DNA of 64,000 nucleotides from Ruicaihuangia caeni. Its GTDB lineage: Bacteria > Actinomycetota > Actinomycetes > Actinomycetales > Microbacteriaceae. How positions within the stretch are numbered: the stretch's first letter is position 1; the number at the start of each line of letters is the position of its first letter. Positions 52,722 through 62,881 of the stretch are shown one piece after another. The stretch lies in NCBI RefSeq assembly GCF_029952955.1, contig NZ_JASATX010000001.1, positions 682,001 through 746,000 on the forward strand, read 5' to 3'. A program made the position numbers and the translations under genes. The notes below the pieces were generated by a model. It was not told the DNA's origin. It searched no databases and saw nothing but the letters and a program-made list of their open reading frames with translations.

Positions 52722-54053
52722 GTGGATTCGCGGCGTTCCTGGGCAGTGTTCGCCGTAGGAGTCTTCGCCTACATGGTCGCTGTGCTGCAACGCAGCTCGC
52801 TCGGGGTCGCCGGGGTCGAGGCGACCGAGCGCTACTCGGCCGCCGCAGCAGCACTATCGATGCTCGCGGTCGTGCAGCTCATCGTGTACGCAGCGCTGCA
52901 GATCCCTGTCGGTGTGCTCATCGACCGCTTCGGGCCGAAGCGGTTGCTGCTCGCCGGGGGCCTGCTCATGATCGCCGGGCAGCTGGTGCTCGCGGTCTCG
53001 GAGACGCTGCCCCTGGCGGTGGGCGGCCGACTGCTCGTCGGAGCCGGCGATGCGAGCGCATTCATCTCAGTGACGCGCCTGCTGGTGTCGTGGTTCAGCC
53101 CGCGCCGGGTGTCGCAGGCGACGCAGTGGCTCGGTTCGCTCGGTGCGGCGGGGCAGATTCTCTCTGCGTTCCCGCTGGCGATCGTGCTGCGGGAAGCGGG
53201 CTGGACCCCTGCATTCCTATCTGCCGCGGCGATGTCCGTGATCGCCATCGTGCTCGTGCTGATCGTCATCAAGGACGCGCCCGAGGGGCTGCCGGTCGAC
53301 ACCGGCTCGATCGGCGTGCCCACCGGCAACGTCAAGCGCCTCGTGCAGGCGCTTGGGAGGCCCGGGACGCAGCTGGGATTCTGGACGCACTTCACAACGC
53401 AGTCACCCGGTAACGTGCTCACGCTGCTCTGGGGTTTTCCGCTCTTCTCGGTCGGGTTCGGGTTCGGGCCCACTCTCGCGTCCACCCTGCTCGTCCTCAT
53501 GGTCGCCGCCACGGTGGTCTCTGGACCGGTGCTCGGTGCCCTGAGCGGTCGATACCCGATGCGCCGAAGCACCTTGGTCTTCGGTGTGATCGCGCTCATG
53601 GTGCTAGCGCAGTCGGTGATGCTCTATTGGCCTTGGGGGAGTCCGCCGTTCTGGGTCGTGATGGTCGCGGTCATGGTCCTCGCAGCTGCTGGCCCCGCCT
53701 CGCTCATCGGGTTCGACTTCGCGCGCATGTTCAACCCCACGAGAAGCCTCGGCTCCGCGAACGGCGTGGTGAACGTGGGCGGATTCATCGCCACGTTCAC
53801 CACGATGTTCCTCGTGGGCCTGGTGCTCGACCTGCTCGATCGACTCAGCGGAGGCACCGGCATCCCGAGCGAGCTCTATGCCCACGAGCGCTTCAGACTG
53901 GCGTTCGCCGTGCAGTATCTCGTGGTGGGCACCGGCGTCGTCTTCATGCTGATCACCAGGCGTCGCACCCGCGCCGAGCTGAGGCGGCAAGGAATAGACG
54001 TGACCCCTTTGCCGGTTGTACTTCGTGAGCGTTGGCGTCGCCGCCGCTCCTAG
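52722..54053 (+). CDS. MFS transporter
   Basis: A 443-residue protein with 12 predicted transmembrane helices. The loop between helices 2 and 3 reads GVLIDRFGPKRLLLAGG, the MFS signature; the related second-half loop is GALSGRYPMRRSTLVFG. A basic C-terminal tail of about 40 residues lies in the cytoplasm. The N-terminus WAVFAVGVFAYMVAVLQRSSLGVAG is typical of the nitrate/organic-anion-like group, but the substrate cannot be assigned. Confidence 0.88.
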   Translation: MDSRRSWAVFAVGVFAYMVAVLQRSSLGVAGVEATERYSAAAAALSMLAVVQLIVYAALQIPVGVLIDRFGPKRLLLAGGLLMIAGQLVLAVSETLPLAVGGRLLVGAGDASAFISVTRLLVSWFSPRRVSQATQWLGSLGAAGQILSAFPLAIVLREAGWTPAFLSAAAMSVIAIVLVLIVIKDAPEGLPVDTGSIGVPTGNVKRLVQALGRPGTQLGFWTHFTTQSPGNVLTLLWGFPLFSVGFGFGPTLASTLLVLMVAATVVSGPVLGALSGRYPMRRSTLVFGVIALMVLAQSVMLYWPWGSPPFWVVMVAVMVLAAAGPASLIGFDFARMFNPTRSLGSANGVVNVGGFIATFTTMFLVGLVLDLLDRLSGGTGIPSELYAHERFRLAFAVQYLVVGTGVVFMLITRRRTRAELRRQGIDVTPLPVVLRERWRRRRS

Positions 54054-54147
54054 CGGGAGGCGCGGGAGGGGCAGCGCCGCCGAACGTGCAATAATCGAAG
54101 GAAGACCCGGTCATCCGGCGCCTGTGTTCTGCGTGAACGCGGCCGAC

Positions 54148-54177
54148 TTGACATGGGTCTTAGTACTGCCCTGATAC
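54148..54177 (+). promoter_or_regulatory. Promoter of the principal sigma factor gene
   Basis: A perfect TTGACA (54148-54153) is followed after 18 bp by TGATAC (54172-54177). Transcription would start near 54184, about 10 nt before the ATG at 54195. Confidence 0.55.
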
Positions 54178-54194
54178 GCCGGAAAGGTGCTCGA

Positions 54195-55613
54195 ATGGCA
54201 ACCAGCAAGACCAAACCCACCGTCAAGGCGACCGAGGAGCCGATCGAGGCCGCGGCGTCGGTTGAGGGCGCGGTTCAGGCGGATGCCGCACCGAAGAGCG
54301 CCTCCGCCGCGAAGGCGAAGGCTCCGGCCAAGCGAACCGCCAAGGCGGCGTCCGACGACGCCGCAGGTGAGGAAACGGCTGAGGCGCCCAAGAAGCGCGC
54401 AGCGGCGAAGCCCAAGGCGAAGGCTGCGACGGAAGCCGCGAAGACCCCGAAGAAGGCGACCCGCAAGCCCGCCGCCAAGCGGGGCAAGGCTGCCTCCGAG
54501 GAGCCTGCGGAAGACGAGGAGATCGAGCCCGTCGAGGTCGAGGACGAGGCCGAAGCAGCCGAGGACACCACCGACGAGGCCGCTGAAGAGTCGGAGGAGA
54601 CCGTCTCGACCGGCAAGGACGAGGAGCTCCCCAGCGGCGCCATCGTGCTGTCGATGAAGGACGATGAGGACGAGATCCCCATCTACTCCGCGGCGATCAC
54701 GGGCGCCACGGCTGACCCGGTGAAGGACTACCTCAAGCAGATCGGCAAGGTGGCGCTGCTGAACGCCGCCGAAGAGGTCGAGCTCGCCATGCGCATCGAA
54801 GCGGGCTTGTTCGCCGAGGACAAGCTGGCGAACACGCCCAGCATCGACAAGAAGCTCAAGCGAGAGCTGGAGTGGGTCGCCCGCGACGGACAGCGCGCGA
54901 AGAGCCACCTGCTCGGCGCCAACCTGCGCCTCGTGGTGTCGTTGGCGAAGCGGTACACCGGCCGCGGCATGCAGTTCCTCGATCTCATCCAAGAGGGCAA
55001 CCTGGGCCTCATCCGTGCGGTGGAGAAGTTCGACTACACGAAGGGCTTCAAGTTCTCGACGTACGCGACCTGGTGGATCCGCCAGGCGATCACGCGTGCC
55101 ATGGCCGACCAGGCTCGCACCATCCGCATTCCCGTGCACATGGTCGAGGTGATCAACAAGCTGGCTCGAGTTCAGCGGCAGATGCTGCAGGACCTCGGCC
55201 GAGAGCCCACTCCGGAAGAGCTGGCGCGCGAGCTCGACATGACGCCCGAGAAGGTCGTCGAGGTGCAGAAGTACGGCCGCGAGCCCATCTCGCTGCACAC
55301 CCCGCTCGGCGAAGACGGAGACAGCGAGTTCGGTGACCTCATCGAGGACACCGAGGCGGTCGTGCCGGCGGACGCGGTGGGCTTCACCATGCTCCAGCGT
55401 CAGCTCGAGAGCCTCCTCGACTCGCTCAGTGAGCGCGAGGCCGGAGTGATCCGCATGCGCTTCGGGCTCGGCGACGGCCAGCCGAAGACCCTCGACCAGA
55501 TCGGCGACACGTTCGGCGTCACCCGCGAGCGGATCCGCCAGATCGAGTCGAAGACCATGGCGAAGCTGCGCCACCCGTCGCGTTCTCAGTCGCTGCGCGA
55601 CTACCTGGAGTAG
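54195..55613 (+). CDS. sigA: Principal RNA polymerase sigma factor
   Basis: A 472-residue sigma-70. Regions 1.2-2.4 contain [36 protein letters not shown] and [20 protein letters not shown]. Region 4.2 reads [20 protein letters not shown]. The first 145 residues are an unusual low-complexity tract of Ala, Lys, Pro and Glu with histone H1-like runs such as [18 protein letters not shown], followed by an acidic stretch. GGAAAGG precedes the ATG. murT-like follows 6 bp later, so the cell-wall pair may share its transcript. Confidence 0.95.
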   Translation: MATSKTKPTVKATEEPIEAAASVEGAVQADAAPKSASAAKAKAPAKRTAKAASDDAAGEETAEAPKKRAAAKPKAKAATEAAKTPKKATRKPAAKRGKAASEEPAEDEEIEPVEVEDEAEAAEDTTDEAAEESEETVSTGKDEELPSGAIVLSMKDDEDEIPIYSAAITGATADPVKDYLKQIGKVALLNAAEEVELAMRIEAGLFAEDKLANTPSIDKKLKRELEWVARDGQRAKSHLLGANLRLVVSLAKRYTGRGMQFLDLIQEGNLGLIRAVEKFDYTKGFKFSTYATWWIRQAITRAMADQARTIRIPVHMVEVINKLARVQRQMLQDLGREPTPEELARELDMTPEKVVEVQKYGREPISLHTPLGEDGDSEFGDLIEDTEAVVPADAVGFTMLQRQLESLLDSLSEREAGVIRMRFGLGDGQPKTLDQIGDTFGVTRERIRQIESKTMAKLRHPSRSQSLRDYLE

Positions 55614-55619
55614 GCCTTC

Positions 55620-56858
55620 GTGCGCTATGGCGCCGCGATCGCAATCGGTCGCGTGGTGCGGACGCTCGCCCGGCTGAGAAAGCCGGGGGGCGGCTCCGCC
55701 GTGCCCGGCCTCGTCGTCAACCGGATCGCACCGGGATTCCTGCGCAGTGCGCTGAAGGGCTTTCCCGAAGGCCTTGTGATCGTGAGCGGCTCGAGCGGCA
55801 AGTCGACGACCACAAAGATGCTCGTCGCCCTGCTGGAGTCGCACGGCGTTCGCGTCTTCACGAATCCCTCCACGGCGAACATCACCCAGGGCCTCACATC
55901 GGCGCTGCTCGAACGCGCGGATCTGCGCGGTCGTGTCGACGCCGACATGGCGGTCCTGGAGATGGACGAGGGCCACGGGGCGCTCATCGCGCCGCAGTTG
56001 GAGGCCCGGCTCGTGCTCCTGACGAACGTGATGACCGACCAGATCGACCGGTTCCACGATTCCGAGAAGGTGGCCGGGATGCTGCGGCGCATCGCAGAGC
56101 GCGCTACCGAAGTCGTCGTGACGAACGGCGACGACGAGATGCTCGAGGCGGAGGTCCTTCCCGGCATCCGCGCTCGCATCGATCGCTTCGGTGTGAGTCG
56201 GCGCGTGTTCGAGAGTCTCCCGCGCGGACTCGGCTACACGCGCACCACCCCGGCCCGCATCGAGCAGGGGACCATCGTTGAGGCGGTCAACGGACGCCAC
56301 ACCACGATCGGCACGCCCGCCGAGGCGATCATGGCGACCATGCCGGCCCGTGGCGTGCATTTCGCCGTTGACGCTGCGGGCGCGATCGCCGCAGCCCGCG
56401 CACTGCTCGGAGAGCGCTTCGACGCCGAATTGGCGGCTGAGACGCTGAGCGACATCCAGCCGGTCTTCGGGCGCGGCGAGATCGTCACGGTGCGAGGCCG
56501 GGAGGTGGAGTTCGTGCTCGTGCAGAACCCGGCGAGCTTCCAGCTGAATGTCGACGAGTTGCCCGAGCGGCTCGACCAGGTGCTGATCGCCATGGGGTCT
56601 GATGTGCGCGACCCCTCATACTTCTGGCCGGTCGACGCGTCCCGCATCGGCCGAGTGCAGTACGCCACAGGATCGAAAGCCGCGGAGATCGCGCTTCAAC
56701 TGGTGTATCAAGGCGTCGCAGTCGATCGTGTCGAACCCGATCTCGGTCGCGCGCTCGACGAGTTCCTCGCGCTGCCCGACCCGGAGAACGGAATCAAGAC
56801 GGTGATCTTCACAGCCGATTCGATGCGGCGCACCCGCGCTCACCTGGGGCTGCGATGA
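55620..56858 (+). CDS. murT: MurT-like Mur ligase, cysteine-free
   Basis: A 412-residue Mur-ligase-fold protein. The ATP loop is VSGSSGKSTTTKM (Lys61) in place of the usual TGTNGKT. DQIDRF (140-145) corresponds to the family DQ-x-DR motif, and DPSYFWPVDAS (331-341) to the C-terminal DUF1727 segment holding the catalytic Asp. In Staphylococcus, MurT activates the alpha-carboxyl of D-Glu in lipid II for amidation by GatD. Here the whole chain has no cysteine, so the four-Cys zinc ribbon of the central domain is missing; the region after residue 190 is rearranged. GTG at 55620; ends overlapping the GatD-like gene (ATGA). Confidence 0.85.
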   Translation: MRYGAAIAIGRVVRTLARLRKPGGGSAVPGLVVNRIAPGFLRSALKGFPEGLVIVSGSSGKSTTTKMLVALLESHGVRVFTNPSTANITQGLTSALLERADLRGRVDADMAVLEMDEGHGALIAPQLEARLVLLTNVMTDQIDRFHDSEKVAGMLRRIAERATEVVVTNGDDEMLEAEVLPGIRARIDRFGVSRRVFESLPRGLGYTRTTPARIEQGTIVEAVNGRHTTIGTPAEAIMATMPARGVHFAVDAAGAIAAARALLGERFDAELAAETLSDIQPVFGRGEIVTVRGREVEFVLVQNPASFQLNVDELPERLDQVLIAMGSDVRDPSYFWPVDASRIGRVQYATGSKAAEIALQLVYQGVAVDRVEPDLGRALDEFLALPDPENGIKTVIFTADSMRRTRAHLGLR

Positions 56859-57622
56859 GCCGCGAGACTTCAATCGGGTCTGCACGCTTCCTCGCACTCG
56901 GCGGCGAGCCGCTCAACGTGAACGGCGACGCGGGCAACGCGGTGGTCCTGGCCCAGCGCGCCCGATGGGCCGGCTTCGCGGCAGAGCTGATTCCGGTGGC
57001 TCTCGGTGAGGACCTCCCGAAGGGCCGCCCCGACGCGGTGGTGATCGGCACCTTCGGCGACCCCGCCGCAGCGGAGGTCATCGAGCGTCTTCGCCAATGG
57101 GCGCAGGCGCTCACCGACTGGCACGAAGACGGTTGTTTCATCATCGCGGCCGGTGCGGGCCTGGATGCGCTCGGAGAAGCAGTGACGGTTGCCGGTCACG
57201 AGGTGGAAGGCCTCGGCATCCTCTCGGGACGCGCGACCGCGCTGGAGCAGCGTGTGACCGACGACCTGGTCATCGACTCTGAGAGGTTCGGCCGCCTCGT
57301 GGGCTTCGAGAACCACGGCAGGGCGTACCGGAGGGCCACTGGCGAGCGTGCGCTCGGCGCAGTGGTGCACGGGACGGGCAGCGCCGACGGCACTGAAGGC
57401 GTGCTCAACGACAGACTGATCGCAACGACGATGCATGGGCCGCTGCTCGCCAAGAACCCGGGCGTGGCCGACCACGTGCTCGCCTCGGTCCTGGGTGACG
57501 GCTATACCGCGACCAATGAGCACGCGCGACGCGCTGATGCCATCGCTGCTGATGCCCGCCGCGTCATACTCGCACGCCTCAAGCTCGACCAGCCCGAGAA
57601 CGCGACGACCGGCCGGCGGTGA
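56855..57622 (+). CDS. gatD: GatD-like type 1 glutamine amidotransferase without nucleophile Cys
   Basis: A 255-residue class-I glutaminase fold. LNVNGDAGNAVVLAQRARWAG matches the conserved GatD start, GFENHGRAYR and HGPLLAKNPG (His194) match the catalytic half. The nucleophile elbow, normally ICGGYQLLG, reads AAGAGLDALG, so Gly100 stands where Cys is required. The only Cys is Cys94, six residues upstream in the preceding strand and not in an elbow. DNA at 57131-57172 is unambiguous. Glutaminase activity is therefore unlikely. It is translationally coupled to the MurT-like gene, so a complex is probably kept. Confidence 0.82.
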   Translation: MSRETSIGSARFLALGGEPLNVNGDAGNAVVLAQRARWAGFAAELIPVALGEDLPKGRPDAVVIGTFGDPAAAEVIERLRQWAQALTDWHEDGCFIIAAGAGLDALGEAVTVAGHEVEGLGILSGRATALEQRVTDDLVIDSERFGRLVGFENHGRAYRRATGERALGAVVHGTGSADGTEGVLNDRLIATTMHGPLLAKNPGVADHVLASVLGDGYTATNEHARRADAIAADARRVILARLKLDQPENATTGRR

Positions 57623-57703
57623 TCCGCGCGGCCGGTCGTCGACTCGATCCCGGTTGGTCTGTGAACGGCTGGTCGGTGAACGTCGGGTTCAGCGACCTGA
57701 ATG

Positions 57704-57943
57704 TCAGCGCTCCTGTTCGACCTCGGCGAGCAGACGATCGGTCTCGTCATGCCACTCGAGCGCCACAGGACGGAGCTTCTGCTCGAACTTCGCAGCGTGG
57801 TGAGCGCAGAACGAGAGTTCTCCGCTCTCGAGCGTGACCCGCACATACGCCTGCGCCCCGCAACTGTCGCAGCGATCGAGCGCGGTGAGTTCCGGCCGGG
57901 CAGGCAGCTCCGCGATGGCGTCGCCGGTGGTGATCCGAGACAT
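57704..57943 (-). CDS. DUF7455-type small zinc-ribbon-like protein
   Basis: A 79-residue actinobacterial protein. CDSCGAQAYVRV and ELSFCAHHAAKF provide three Cys and two His for a single metal site. An acidic helical tail follows. ATG at 57943 is preceded by AAGGAGCAGAGG. It is convergent with the GatD-like gene. The function is unknown. A gap of 81 bp on its 3' side holds two 15-bp near-repeats at 57656-57685. Confidence 0.8.
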   Translation of the reverse strand: MSRITTGDAIAELPARPELTALDRCDSCGAQAYVRVTLESGELSFCAHHAAKFEQKLRPVALEWHDETDRLLAEVEQER

Positions 57944-58173
57944 CCTCTGCTCCTTACGACTCGGGGAAACTTGGTTCACCAGTGTAAACACGCCGCGCCC
58001 TGGGAACCTGCCTCAACGGGGGCTGTTTCGCTGACCGCGTAGCGCGTGGTCCAGGGTGTCGAGCGAATGCCGAGCCGAGTGGTGATTACGCTGGTTCGGT
58101 CACCGCGGGAAACCGCGGACACCCGGCGGACTCCAAGTCCGACTGGGGCGACCACACGACCCGAGGAGAGCCA

Positions 58174-60252
58174 GTGGCGAGTTCCGACTATTCCGCACGA
58201 CACCTCTCAGTGCTTGAGGGGTTGGAAGCAGTCAGGAAGCGCCCCGGCATGTACATCGGCTCCACTGACTCGCGTGGGCTGATGCACTGCCTCTGGGAGA
58301 TCATCGACAACTCTGTCGACGAAGCCCTCGCGGGGCACGGCAACCGGATCGACATCGTGCTGCACGCTGACGGCAGCGTCGAGGTGCGGGATCGAGCTCG
58401 CGGCATCCCCGTCGACATCGAGCCCAAGACGGGGCTCTCGGGTGTCGAGGTCGTCTTCACGAAGCTGCACGCGGGCGGCAAGTTCGGCTCGACATCGTAC
58501 GCGGCCTCAGGGGGCCTGCATGGCGTCGGCGCCTCGGTCGTGAACGCGCTCTCGGAGCGGCTGGACGTCGAGGTCGACCGCGACGGCAAGACGTGGGCGA
58601 TGTCGTTCCACCGGGGCGAGCCGGGCGTGTTCGCAGACCGCGTCGCACCCGATCCGGCATCCGCCTTCACGCCCTTCGTCTCGAAGAGCGAGTTGCGGGT
58701 CGTCGGCAAGGTGAAGAAGGGTGTGAGCGGGTCGCGCGTGCGGTACTGGGCCGACCCCCAAGTGTTCACCAAGGGGGCAGCCTTCCAGCTCGACGAGCTG
58801 ATCGCGCGTGCCCGGCAGACCGCGTTCCTGGTGCCGGGCCTCGAGATCGTCATCACCGACGAGCGCGGAGGGGCACCGGAGACGCACACGTTCCTGTTCG
58901 AAGGGGGCATCTCCGAGTTCGTCGAGCATCTCGCGATCGACGCTCCGCTCACCGACACCTGGCGCATCGTCGATGTCGGCACGTTCACCGAGGTCGTGCC
59001 CGTGCTGCAGGAGAACGGGCATATGGTCCCAACCGAGGTGGAACGCGAGGCCCACGTCGATATCGCACTCCGATGGGGCACCGGCTATGAGACGGTCACC
59101 AAGAGCTTTGTGAACATCATCTCGACGCCGAAGGGCGGCACGCACCAGGCCGGATTCGAGGCAGGGCTGCTCCGGACCTTGCGCGCTCACGTCGAGGCGA
59201 ACGCACGCCGACTCAAGGTGGGCAACGACAAGCTCGAGAAGGAGGACGTGCTGGCCGGGTTGACAGCCGTGCTGACGGTTCGTCTGCCCGAGCCGCAGTT
59301 CGAAGGCCAGACGAAGGAGGTTCTCGGCACCCCGGCCGTGCGGAGCATCGTCTCCAACGCGATCTCGCGAGGGCTGAAGGAGCGCTTCTCGTCCACCAAG
59401 CGCGACGACAAGGCCCAGACGTCGCTGCTGCTCGACAAGATCGTCGCCGAGATGAAGTCGCGGCTCTCGGCGCGCGCGCACAAGGAGACTCAGCGCCGCA
59501 AGAACGCCCTCGAGAACTCGACCCTGCCTGCGAAGCTCGTCGACTGCCGCTCCACTGACACCGCATCGAGCGAGCTGTTCATCGTCGAGGGCGACTCCGC
59601 ACTCGGCACCGCGAAGCTCGCCCGCGACAGCGAGTACCAGGCGCTCCTGCCAATCCGCGGCAAGATCCTGAACGTCCAGAAGGCGTCCGTCTCAGACATG
59701 CTCGGCAATGCCGAATGCGCGTCGATCATCCAGGTGATCGGTGCGGGCTCGGGTCGCACCTTCGAACTCGACCAGGCGCGGTACGGCAAGGTCATCATCA
59801 TGAGCGACGCCGATGTCGACGGTGCGCATATCCGCACTCTGCTGCTCACGCTGTTCTTCCGCTACATGCGCCCCATGATCGAGGCCGGCAGGGTCTTCGC
59901 GGCCGTGCCGCCTCTGCACCGCGTCGTCGCGATCAACCCCGGCTCGAAGCCGAACGAGACCATCTACACCTACTCGGAGCAGGAGCTCCGGGGTGTGCTC
60001 GCCGATCTCGAACGCCGCGGGCGTCGGTATCAGGACCCCATCCAGCGATACAAGGGGCTCGGCGAGATGGACGCAGAACAGCTCGCGAGCACGACGATGG
60101 ACCGCCGTTACCGCACGCTGCGTCGAGTGCAGCTGTCGGATGCCGAAGAAGCCGCCCGGATCTTCGAACTGCTCATGGGCAACGACGTCGCTCCGCGCAA
60201 GGAGTTCATCATCGACGGCGCCGGCGTCTCGAAAGAACGCATCGACGTCTGA
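58174..60252 (+). CDS. parE: DNA topoisomerase IV subunit B (GyrB/ParE type)
   Basis: A 692-residue ATPase subunit. The GHKL ATP site is EIIDNSVDEALAG with ARGIPVD and GGLHGVGASVVNALS. The TOPRIM part has IVEGDSALGTAKLARD and DADVDGAHIRTLLL. The length is that of ParE or a short GyrB. With the subunit A gene nearby (convergent, not co-directional) it makes the second type II topoisomerase often found in actinobacteria. GTG at 58174 has GAGGAG 6 nt upstream. The 230-bp region before it shows only a small CGGACTCCAAGTCCG hairpin. Confidence 0.9.
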   Translation: MASSDYSARHLSVLEGLEAVRKRPGMYIGSTDSRGLMHCLWEIIDNSVDEALAGHGNRIDIVLHADGSVEVRDRARGIPVDIEPKTGLSGVEVVFTKLHAGGKFGSTSYAASGGLHGVGASVVNALSERLDVEVDRDGKTWAMSFHRGEPGVFADRVAPDPASAFTPFVSKSELRVVGKVKKGVSGSRVRYWADPQVFTKGAAFQLDELIARARQTAFLVPGLEIVITDERGGAPETHTFLFEGGISEFVEHLAIDAPLTDTWRIVDVGTFTEVVPVLQENGHMVPTEVEREAHVDIALRWGTGYETVTKSFVNIISTPKGGTHQAGFEAGLLRTLRAHVEANARRLKVGNDKLEKEDVLAGLTAVLTVRLPEPQFEGQTKEVLGTPAVRSIVSNAISRGLKERFSSTKRDDKAQTSLLLDKIVAEMKSRLSARAHKETQRRKNALENSTLPAKLVDCRSTDTASSELFIVEGDSALGTAKLARDSEYQALLPIRGKILNVQKASVSDMLGNAECASIIQVIGAGSGRTFELDQARYGKVIIMSDADVDGAHIRTLLLTLFFRYMRPMIEAGRVFAAVPPLHRVVAINPGSKPNETIYTYSEQELRGVLADLERRGRRYQDPIQRYKGLGEMDAEQLASTTMDRRYRTLRRVQLSDAEEAARIFELLMGNDVAPRKEFIIDGAGVSKERIDV

Positions 60253-60270
60253 GGTTGCTCTGCGGCCCCA

Positions 60271-60315
60271 GTGAAGCGGGCCCCACTGAAGCGGGCCCCG
60301 GTGAAGCGGGCCCCA
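60271..60315. repeat. 15-bp tandem repeat between parE and parC
   Basis: Three units of GTGAAGCGGGCCCCA with single-base changes start at 60271, 60286 and 60301; partial units lie on both sides. It lies 18 bp after the parE stop, in the 157-bp convergent gap. Confidence 0.9.
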
Positions 60316-60409
60316 GTGAGCGCGCCGCGGTCAACGCCGGAGCGGCAAGAACCGCGGGGTCGAGCGACCCGGCAGGGCACAGCTCGCGGTCGCTTGCACG
60401 AGCGTTGCT

Positions 60410-62869
60410 CTAGCCGATCGCGCGTCCGACCGAGTCGACCACGGCATCCAGCGAGGTGCCCGAAGCGTCTCGACGTGCTCCGGCCTCCGGAAGCGCCCGA
60501 GTCGCACCATCAGCGCCCAGCGCACGCGGGGGAGCGATGCCGACCCATGCGAGCCGCAGCCCGCTCTCGCCCTTCAGGAGCGACTGTGCTCGTACGCCAC
60601 CGGTCGCACGTCCCTTCGCCGGGAACTGGTCGAACGCGCTCACCTTCGCGCGCCCGGCATCCGTGCCATCGAGGGTCGTGGCGGAGTCCGAGACCGTGAC
60701 CACGACAGTGTCAGCGGCGCTCTCTGCGGGAATCGAAGCGAAGTGGAGGACGCTTGCGTCTGGAGCGAGCTTGATGCCGGCCATGCCGCCTGCGGCCGCG
60801 CCCTGTGGTCGCACGGTCGAGGCCGGGAAGCGAAGGAGCTGAGCGTCGGATGTGACGAATACGAGTTCATCGCTGTCGGCGGCATGACCTGCACCGACGA
60901 TCTGATCGCCGTCCTTGAGCGAGATGCACTCGAACGCAGGCTTGTTGGGGAAGCCGCCAGGAGCGATGCGCTTCACGACGCCTTGGGCGGTGCCCAGCAC
61001 GACCGGCTCTTCGCGCTCGAGCGAGACCAGTGCCAGGACTCGTTCCCGCTTGTCGGTCAGCGCGAGGTACTCAGCGATCTTGTCGCCGCCTGCGAGAGAC
61101 ACGGAATTGCCGGGGACCGCCGTGAGCCCGATGGGGGAGAACCGAATGATGCGCCCCGCGCTCGTGACCGCGGCGATCTCGCCACGAGTGGTCGTGTCGA
61201 TGCTCGAGAGCACGGCGTCGTGCCTGCCGCGTCGTGTGGGTACCACGATGCCGGGCGCGCCTTCGGCGGTCGAGACCCGAACCGCCCTTCCCGTGGTGGA
61301 CAGGAACACACGGCACGGTTCGTCGGCGATCTGCACCGAGGGGGCGTTCTTGCCGGCGCGCGTCGAGGCCTTTGCGGGCGCCTCAGCGAGCAGCGTGCGA
61401 CGGGGAGTGCCGAACTTTTCGGCGACCTCTTCGAGCTCCGCGGATACCCGCTCGCGGATCAGTGCCGGGCTCCCGAGCAGCGCCTGGAGCTCCTCGATCT
61501 CGGCGGCGAGGCGGTCGCGCTCGTTCTCCAGCTCGATTCGGGAGAACTTCGTGAGGCGCCGCAGCCGCAGCTCGAGGATGTACTCGGCCTGCAGTTGGCT
61601 GAGGTCGAAGACCTCCATGAGTCGCGCGCGGGCCTGTTCCGCCTCGTCGCTGCCCCGGATGACCTGGATGACCTCGTCGATGTCGAGGATCGCGATGAGC
61701 AGGCCCTCGACGAGGTGCAGGCGCTCCTGCCGCCGTGCCAGACGGAACTTGCTGCGTCGCACCACGACCTCGAGACGGTGGTCGAGGTAGACCTGCAGCA
61801 GTTCCTTGAGCCCCATGGTGCGCGGCTGGCCGCCGACCAGTGCGACGTTGTTGATGCTGAACCCGTCTTCGAGCGGCGTGTGGCGGTAGAGCTGTTCGAG
61901 CACGGCCTCGGGATCGAAGCCGGTCTTGATGCCGATCACGAGACGGAGCCCGTGCTTGCGGTCGGTGAGGTCGGTGACATCGCTGACGCCGGCGATCTTC
62001 TTGCTGTTGACGCCGTCCTTGATCTTCTCGATGACGCGCTCTGGACCGACGAGATAGGGAAGCTCCGTCACGACGAGACCGGTCTTCCGCGCGGTGAGTT
62101 TCTCGATCGACACTCGGGCTCGCGTTCGGAACGCGCCGCGGCCCGAAGCGTAGGCCTCGCGCACACCCTCCAGTCCGACGATGGTGCCACCGCTCGGCAG
62201 GTCGGGCGCGGGCACGAACGCCATGAGCTCCTCGAGCCCGGCTTCGGGGTTCTCGAGCAGATGCCGGGCGGCCGCGATCACCTCGGCGAGGTTGTGAGGG
62301 GCCATATTGGTGGCCATGCCGACAGCGATGCCGCTCGCCCCGTTGACCAGGAGGTTGGGGAACGCCGCGGGCAGGACATCGGGCTGCGTGAGCTGGTTGT
62401 CGTAGTTCGGTACGAAGTCGACGACATCCTCGTCGAGTCCGTCGGTCATCAGGAGTGCAGCCGCATTCAAGCGAGCTTCGGTGTACCGGGAGGCGGCAGC
62501 ACCATCGTCGAGCGACCCGAAGTTGCCGTGCCCGTCGACCAGCGGCACTCGCATGGTGAAGCCCTGAGCAAGCCGCACGAGCGCGTCGTAGATGGCGCTG
62601 TCGCCGTGCGGGTGGAGCTTGCCCATCACCTCGCCGACGACTCGCGCCGACTTCACGTGGCCGCGGTCGGGCCGCAGGCCCATCTCGCTCATCTGGTAGA
62701 GAATGCGGCGCTGCACGGGCTTCAGCCCGTCGCGAGCGTCGGGCAGTGCTCGCGAGTAGATGACCGAGTATGCGTACTCCAAGAAGGAGGTCTGCATCTC
62801 CGTCGCTACGTCGATGTCTTCGATGCGTTCGCCGAGCACGGCGGATTCGGGTGTTTCGGCGGCAGTCAT
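60410..62869 (-). CDS. parC: DNA topoisomerase IV subunit A (GyrA/ParC type)
   Basis: An 819-residue cleavage subunit. The nucleophile Tyr is in [10 protein letters not shown]. The quinolone-contact region [17 protein letters not shown] has Ser at the resistance position, so a sensitive type is expected. The C-terminal beta-pinwheel domain is present, but no GyrA box (QRRGGKG) is visible, which fits ParC better than GyrA. ATG at 62869; 12 bp from the divergent phosphatase-family start. Confidence 0.9.
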   Translation of the reverse strand: MTAAETPESAVLGERIEDIDVATEMQTSFLEYAYSVIYSRALPDARDGLKPVQRRILYQMSEMGLRPDRGHVKSARVVGEVMGKLHPHGDSAIYDALVRLAQGFTMRVPLVDGHGNFGSLDDGAAASRYTEARLNAAALLMTDGLDEDVVDFVPNYDNQLTQPDVLPAAFPNLLVNGASGIAVGMATNMAPHNLAEVIAAARHLLENPEAGLEELMAFVPAPDLPSGGTIVGLEGVREAYASGRGAFRTRARVSIEKLTARKTGLVVTELPYLVGPERVIEKIKDGVNSKKIAGVSDVTDLTDRKHGLRLVIGIKTGFDPEAVLEQLYRHTPLEDGFSINNVALVGGQPRTMGLKELLQVYLDHRLEVVVRRSKFRLARRQERLHLVEGLLIAILDIDEVIQVIRGSDEAEQARARLMEVFDLSQLQAEYILELRLRRLTKFSRIELENERDRLAAEIEELQALLGSPALIRERVSAELEEVAEKFGTPRRTLLAEAPAKASTRAGKNAPSVQIADEPCRVFLSTTGRAVRVSTAEGAPGIVVPTRRGRHDAVLSSIDTTTRGEIAAVTSAGRIIRFSPIGLTAVPGNSVSLAGGDKIAEYLALTDKRERVLALVSLEREEPVVLGTAQGVVKRIAPGGFPNKPAFECISLKDGDQIVGAGHAADSDELVFVTSDAQLLRFPASTVRPQGAAAGGMAGIKLAPDASVLHFASIPAESAADTVVVTVSDSATTLDGTDAGRAKVSAFDQFPAKGRATGGVRAQSLLKGESGLRLAWVGIAPPRALGADGATRALPEAGARRDASGTSLDAVVDSVGRAIG

Positions 62870-62874
62870 AGGAT
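62869..62874 (+). promoter_or_regulatory. -10 element of the phosphatase-family gene (leaderless)
   Basis: TAGGAT, 7 nt before ATG at 62882; it begins at the parC start codon. Confidence 0.5.
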
Positions 62875-62881
62875 TGCCAAC

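Noticed and set aside
54111-56360. 749-residue minus-strand open frame opposite sigA and murT
   Set aside because: Antisense shadow; Leu/Arg/Gly-rich without recognisable motifs.
57134-57136. Cys94 of the GatD-like protein as the glutaminase nucleophile (same number as in S. aureus GatD)
   Set aside because: It lies six residues before the elbow and is followed by Phe-Ile-Ile, not Gly-Gly; ungapped alignment of the surrounding Gly residues puts Gly100 at the nucleophile position. The shared number is coincidence.
60108-60380. Pentapeptide-repeat-like protein (GARFTGARFSG) on the minus strand
   Set aside because: It comes from the 15-bp tandem repeat, which reads as five-residue repeats in every frame; no ribosome site and it runs into parE antisense.
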